From Amycolatopsis vastitatis (GTDB lineage: Bacteria > Actinomycetota > Actinomycetes > Mycobacteriales > Pseudonocardiaceae), in the NCBI RefSeq assembly GCF_002234595.1, contig NZ_NMUL01000008.1, positions 124,001 through 188,000 of the forward strand: 64,000 bases of DNA, written 5' to 3'. The position numbers were made by a program, and so were the translations under genes. Positions 60,155 through 64,000 of the stretch are shown in pieces (the first letter of the stretch is position 1; every line of letters begins with the position of its first letter). The notes beneath the pieces are model-generated. The model had not been told where the DNA came from and did not search any database. It saw only the letters and a program-made list of their open reading frames with translations.

Positions 60155-60594
60155 TGCGCGCCGGCGACCGGGGCGAAAGCCTCCTCGAACTGCTGGTCGC
60201 GGTCGCGATCCTGGGCGTCGCGGTCGCCGCGATCGTCGGTGGCATCGGGGTTTCGGTGCTGATGTCCGACATCCACCGCAAGCAGGCGACCGCGGGCGCG
60301 GGCGTGCGCGACTTCGGCGAGGCGATCGAGAACCAGGTCATGGCGGGCGGGTACTTCGCGTGCGCGGCGCCCGCGAAGTACGCGGCTCCGGCCGGGTTCA
60401 CCGCGCCGGCGGGGTTCACCAGCTCGGTGGCTTCGGTGAAGTACTGGACCGGCTCCGCGTGGGCCGCGACCTGCGGCACCGACAGCGGGTTGCAGCAGCT
60501 GACCCTCCAGGTCGCCAGCGGGGACGGACGCGCGAACGAGAAGCTGGTCGTCGTCGTGCGCAAGCGCTGCGGGCTCGGGGAGGCCCCGTGCTGA
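60154..60594 (+). CDS. Minor prepilin
   Basis: 146 residues. The cleavage motif is G|ESLLELLVAVAILGVAVAAI after a very short basic leader (MRAGDRG), with Glu at +5; the residue after cleavage is Glu rather than Phe/Met. The globular part has Cys pairs (YFACAAP, ATCGTD, KRCGL, APC end) and a repeated PAGFTAPAGFT segment. It is likely a minor pilin that primes assembly. The start is within TGATG of the pilC stop; the stop overlaps the next gene. Confidence 0.82.
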   Translation: MRAGDRGESLLELLVAVAILGVAVAAIVGGIGVSVLMSDIHRKQATAGAGVRDFGEAIENQVMAGGYFACAAPAKYAAPAGFTAPAGFTSSVASVKYWTGSAWAATCGTDSGLQQLTLQVASGDGRANEKLVVVVRKRCGLGEAPC

Positions 60595-61214
60595 GCCGCC
60601 GGTCCGACGCCGGGTTCACTGTCGTCGAGCTGCTGGTCGTCATCGTCATCCTCGGCGTGATCGCGGTGCCGATCGCCAACGTCGTGATCGGCGCGATCAG
60701 GAACACCGACACCACCTCCGCGCGGCTCGCCGTCTCGCACGACGCCCAGCAGAGCGCGGCCTTCTTCGCCCAGGACGTCGCCGCCGTCGGCCTGCGGGAC
60801 TACTCGGGGCAGATCGCGAACGGCGCCGTGCCGTACTCGCCGTCGATCCAGCTCGGAGCGGCTTACGACGCCGGCGGTCAGGTCTGCGGCACGGCGGCAA
60901 CACCGGTTTCGCTCGTGCGGCTGCTGTCCGACGACTGGGACACCACGACCCCGGCCGCGACCCGGCGCACCGCGATCGTCGCCTACTACCTGGCCGGGAC
61001 CGAACTGCACCGCCTGCGCTGCCTGGGCTCCGCGACCCCGGTGTCCGACGCGGCCGTCGCGCACCACGTCCAGCCCGGTACTCCGGCGGTGACCTGCTCC
61101 AGCACGTGCACCGGCGCCGCCGTGCCGCTGTGGGTGAAGCTCACCTTCACCGCCGTCGCGCGCAACGCCGACCCCTACCCCATCACCCTGTTCGGGCAAC
61201 GGAGGCAGACATGA
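60588..61214 (+). CDS. Minor prepilin (PilW/PilJ-like)
   Basis: 208 residues. VLSRRSDAG|FTVVELLVVIVILGVIAV carries the prepilin motif with Glu+5. The globular part (about 35-208) begins SARLAVSHDAQQSAAFFAQDV as in PilW-type minor pilins and includes Cys in GGQVCGT, RLRCLG and TCSSTC. It probably acts at the tip complex with the neighbouring minor pilin and the large PilX-like protein. A GTG at 60588 is used; ATGA overlap with the next gene. Confidence 0.82.
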   Translation: MLSRRSDAGFTVVELLVVIVILGVIAVPIANVVIGAIRNTDTTSARLAVSHDAQQSAAFFAQDVAAVGLRDYSGQIANGAVPYSPSIQLGAAYDAGGQVCGTAATPVSLVRLLSDDWDTTTPAATRRTAIVAYYLAGTELHRLRCLGSATPVSDAAVAHHVQPGTPAVTCSSTCTGAAVPLWVKLTFTAVARNADPYPITLFGQRRQT

Positions 61215-63211
61215 AGCGCCGGTGGAAAGGCGACGACTCCGGGGCCGCGCTGCCGCTGGTGCTCATCCTGGTCACGGTGATCGCGGTGGTGACCGGCGCG
61301 CTGCTGTCCTTCGCCGACACCAGCGTCCGGACCACCGTGAACCTCCGCGACCAGGCCGCCTCGGCCTACACGGCCGACGGCGCGTTGCAGGCGGCGGTCA
61401 ACCAGATCCGCACCAGCACCTTCACCGGGGCCGCGGGACAGCACTGCTTCGGCGCGTCCGACACGCTGAACCTGCCGGACTCCGGGGGCGGCGCGGCGGC
61501 CGTGTCGTGCACCGCCGACCCGGCGAAGGTACTGATCCAGTGCCCGTCGCTGAGCGTGTGCAACCGCCCGGGCAGCGCCATCCTCACCCTCGGCACCGGG
61601 GGCGAGGACGGGCTCAACATCCAGCAGCCGACCGGCTCGTCGTTCAAGGTCCACGGCGTCGTCTACTCGAACTCGAACATCAACGTCGTCAACGGCTCGC
61701 TCGACACCAACACCGCCGTGTACGCGCGCGGCGCCTGCTCGGGGACGATCCGCAGCACGCCCGCGGCGTCCTGCGGCTACGGCGGGTCGAGCCTCGGCGC
61801 CGACCCCGGGTACGCGCCGGCGCTGACGTCGGTGCCGCCGCGCCAGAACCTGCCCGCCTGTACCAAGTCCGGTTCGCTGGTCACCTTCCAGCCCGGGTAC
61901 TACGACGACGCGGCCGGGCTGTCGGCGATGATGTCGAGCAGCAGCAAGTGCAAGGACAGCACGTTCTGGTTCACGCCCGGCGCGTACTACTTCGACTTCC
62001 ACAACAGCGCCGCGGCCCGGCCGCCGTCGCTGCCCGGAGGCGACGACGTGTGGACGGTCGACAACGGGTTCCTGGTCGCGGGCACGCCGGTGGACGGAAG
62101 CGGGCGGACCATCGCCAAGCCGGCGGTCCCGGCGAACATCCCCGGGGCGTGCGACAACCCGATCGACGACGCGAAGGCGGTCGGCGTCCAGTTCGTCTTC
62201 GGCGGCGACAGCCGGCTGGCGGTGAAGGCCGGGCAGGTGGAGATCTGCGGCACCTACAGCGCGGACCACCCGCCGGTCGCCGTCCACGGCCTGACCTCGG
62301 GCACGGAGTCGCCGGTGACCGCGGCGCTCACCCCGTCCGGCACGCCGACCGGCACCTTCACCACTGCCCCGGCGGGCAGCCTGTCCACTGTGGACGGCAA
62401 TCTCGCCACCTGGACCGCGAACGGCAACGGCAACCAGAGCGCCACCGTGACCGCGACCGGGTACGCCCCGGCCACGGCGATCCCGGCGGGGTCCCTCCTC
62501 ACGTCGGCGCGAGTCCGCGTGGTGCACGGCAACGACAACGGGTCGAGCCAGGACAACCTCTCCGTCCAGCTCGGCACCGACAAGTTCACCGTGCCCGCCT
62601 ACCCGGACAAGGTGCTGCACACCGACCTCGTCGACGTCAGCACGCCGGCCCTCGCGCAGCAGGTGTACGACGGCACGTTCACCGGTGCCCAGCTGAGCTA
62701 CACGGCGGCGCTGAAGCACAAGGGCACCGAACAGGTCGACGCGCTGCGGCTGGAACTCGGCTACACCCCGCCCGCGCTGCGCGCCGAAAGCGGGTGCACG
62801 CAGCTGCCGTACACGACCAGCGCGGCGTGCGCGCTGCTGACGTCGGTGAACAACTCCGGCAACCGGTTCTACGTGCAGGGGACGACGTACGCGCCGAAGG
62901 CCGCCCTGGACATCACGCTGAACAACGCCACCGAGCCGATCTTCCGCTTCGGCGTGATCGCCCGCTCGTTGTGGGTGAAGGAAACCGGGAGCGTGACGTT
63001 CACCGGCGCGGTGATCGAGGTCCCGGACGACTCCCCCGGCTTCGTCTTCGGGGTCTACCTGTCCGCGTACGTCTGCCCCGGCGCGGGGCCGTGCGCACTG
63101 GTCGGCACCCCGGCGGCCAGGGCCCGGGTGGCCTATGTGGACGGTGATCCGACGAACCCGGTCGCCGGGGCGAGACAGGTGTCGGTCCTCAGCTGGTCCG
63201 GGAACCGCTGA
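61211..63211 (+). CDS. Large PilX-like pilus-associated protein (candidate tip adhesin)
   Basis: 666 residues. The N-terminus MKRRWKGDDSGAALPLVLIL, then VTVIAVVTGALLSFADTSVR and YTADGALQAAVNQI, resembles PilX N-terminal domains, in which a degenerate prepilin motif (SGAALPLV, no Glu+5) precedes the hydrophobic helix. A long extracellular part follows: a Cys-containing domain (about 75-230), a middle domain (about 230-375), a Thr/Gly-rich linker (about 375-420), a beta domain (about 420-520) and a C-terminal domain with several Cys (about 525-666). Much larger than normal PilX, so a surface or tip adhesin is inferred. Confidence 0.72.
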   Translation: MKRRWKGDDSGAALPLVLILVTVIAVVTGALLSFADTSVRTTVNLRDQAASAYTADGALQAAVNQIRTSTFTGAAGQHCFGASDTLNLPDSGGGAAAVSCTADPAKVLIQCPSLSVCNRPGSAILTLGTGGEDGLNIQQPTGSSFKVHGVVYSNSNINVVNGSLDTNTAVYARGACSGTIRSTPAASCGYGGSSLGADPGYAPALTSVPPRQNLPACTKSGSLVTFQPGYYDDAAGLSAMMSSSSKCKDSTFWFTPGAYYFDFHNSAAARPPSLPGGDDVWTVDNGFLVAGTPVDGSGRTIAKPAVPANIPGACDNPIDDAKAVGVQFVFGGDSRLAVKAGQVEICGTYSADHPPVAVHGLTSGTESPVTAALTPSGTPTGTFTTAPAGSLSTVDGNLATWTANGNGNQSATVTATGYAPATAIPAGSLLTSARVRVVHGNDNGSSQDNLSVQLGTDKFTVPAYPDKVLHTDLVDVSTPALAQQVYDGTFTGAQLSYTAALKHKGTEQVDALRLELGYTPPALRAESGCTQLPYTTSAACALLTSVNNSGNRFYVQGTTYAPKAALDITLNNATEPIFRFGVIARSLWVKETGSVTFTGAVIEVPDDSPGFVFGVYLSAYVCPGAGPCALVGTPAARARVAYVDGDPTNPVAGARQVSVLSWSGNR

Positions 63212-63214
63212 CGG

Positions 63215-63994
63215 TCAGGCCAGGCCGGCCAGCCGCTGGTAGGCCTGGCTCAGCGGCCCGGCCGCGAAGATCGCCACCAGCGCCCCGGCGATCATGAACG
63301 GCCCGAACGGCAACGCCGTCTTGCGGCCGCCCTTGCCCGTCGCCAGCACCACGACACCGGCCACCGCGCCGAGCAGGAAGCCGCCGAACGCGCCGATGAG
63401 CAGCGCCGGCCAGGAGACGTAGGCCAGGACGCCGCCCAGGATGCCCGCGAGCCGGACGTCACCGAAGCCCATGCCCGCCGGGTACGCCAGCGCGAGGACG
63501 AGGTAGAAGCCGAACAGCGCGACGCCACCGATCCCCGCGCGGGCCAGTGACCACCAGTCGTCGCGCCACCAGGCCGACACCGTCAGCAGGACCGCGAGCA
63601 CGGGGTAGGACGGCAGCACGATCGCGTTCGGCAGACGGCGGCAGTCGAGGTCGATCAGGGCGAGCGCGATCCCGATCGCGCCGAAGTACAGGAACGCGGG
63701 CAGGTCCGACGGGCCGAACCGCAGCGCCAGCAGCGCGAACAGCACGCCGGTGCCCAGCTCGACCAGGGGGTAGCGGACGCTGATCCGCCCGCCGCAGCCC
63801 GCGCACCGGCCGCGCAGGACCAGCCAGCCGAAGACGGGGACGTTGTGCCGGGCGCGGATCTCCTGCCCGCAGTCCGGGCAGCGCGACGGCGGCCGGACCA
63901 CCGACTCGCCCCGCGGCACCCGGTGGATCACGACGTTCAGGAACGACCCGACGAGCAGGCCGAGCACCCCCGCCACCACGACCGGCACCGCCAT
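63215..63994 (-). CDS. pilD: Prepilin peptidase / N-methyltransferase
   Basis: 259 residues, complete. The N-terminal methyltransferase-linked region has CPDCG ... CAGCG, the zinc tetracysteine. About seven membrane helices follow, with the two aspartates of A24 peptidases: ALIDLDCRRLPN and the GMGFGDVRL (GxGD) motif. It cleaves and methylates prepilins, so it serves the pilin and minor pilins upstream. It converges on the PilX-like gene, with only 3 bp between stops. The ATG at 63994 is close to the window end; an operon may continue past it. Confidence 0.93.
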   Translation of the reverse strand: MAVPVVVAGVLGLLVGSFLNVVIHRVPRGESVVRPPSRCPDCGQEIRARHNVPVFGWLVLRGRCAGCGGRISVRYPLVELGTGVLFALLALRFGPSDLPAFLYFGAIGIALALIDLDCRRLPNAIVLPSYPVLAVLLTVSAWWRDDWWSLARAGIGGVALFGFYLVLALAYPAGMGFGDVRLAGILGGVLAYVSWPALLIGAFGGFLLGAVAGVVVLATGKGGRKTALPFGPFMIAGALVAIFAAGPLSQAYQRLAGLA

Positions 63995-64000
63995 CGGGCC

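Overview
The window is one contiguous stretch of very GC-rich, gene-dense actinobacterial chromosome, most likely from a filamentous member of the Pseudonocardiaceae (Amycolatopsis-like; an inference from overall style). Supporting signs are frequent GTG/TTG starts with ATGA/GTGA overlaps, an AfsR/SARP regulator, an EthA-type monooxygenase, a GT4-type glycogen synthase of mycobacterial kind, and one in-frame TTA codon. I see no rRNA, tRNA, CRISPR array, insertion sequence or prophage.

Layout. (1) 1-12.4 kb: a glucuronoxylan-utilisation locus. It has a truncated GH10 xylanase, two LacI regulators, a GH115 alpha-glucuronidase, a three-gene sugar ABC importer, a GH3 beta-glycosidase and an SGNH esterase. 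(2) 12.6-19.1 kb: an Asp23/Gls24 protein with a long acidic arm, then the whole fructose PTS: enzyme I, divergent from fruR-fruK-EIIA-EIIBC-HPr, closed by a strong terminator. (3) 19.1-23.0 kb: an orphan 1292-residue TPR protein with two C-terminal membrane helices and a TTA codon. (4) 23.0-29.2 kb: TetR / P450 - alpha/beta hydrolase - SDR - EthA-like Baeyer-Villiger monooxygenase - NAD kinase, apparently one oxidative catabolic operon with its own NADPH supply. (5) 29.3-42.9 kb: mixed single genes and pairs. These include a MerR regulator with a stand-alone LigD-type phosphoesterase, a methyltransferase, an envelope YdcF protein, a GT87 mannosyltransferase, an acyltransferase, a PLP enzyme, an EF-G paralogue preceded by a WhiB7-like promoter and an Arg-rich small ORF, a B12-binding MerR regulator and a secreted Ig-like protein. 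(6) 43.0-50.5 kb: glycogen genes glgA-glgC, three small genes, a quinone reductase, and a SARP regulator divergent from a small secreted NTF2-fold protein. (7) 50.6-53.6 kb: an esterase, a PucR-like regulator and an epimerase-family protein. (8) 54.0-64.0 kb: a type IV pilus locus. Four small secreted proteins come first, then pilin, PilT, PilB, PilC, two minor prepilins, a 666-residue PilX-like protein and a convergent prepilin peptidase.

How the parts work together. The xylan locus reads as a route from extracellular depolymerisation and side-chain removal, through oligosaccharide import, to final hydrolysis, with each arm next to a LacI regulator and a palindrome. The PTS locus carries both general components, so it could work alone. 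The pilus locus is the most novel region. Its first, third and (more distantly) second genes encode paralogous secreted proteins sharing a '(L/F)YPG ... NPN.YPV ... DAC' pattern, placed ahead of the pilin, with perfect stem-loops after the first gene and after the pilin that could set a steep expression gradient. The EF-G paralogue with its leader region is the best candidate for an antibiotic-responsive element.
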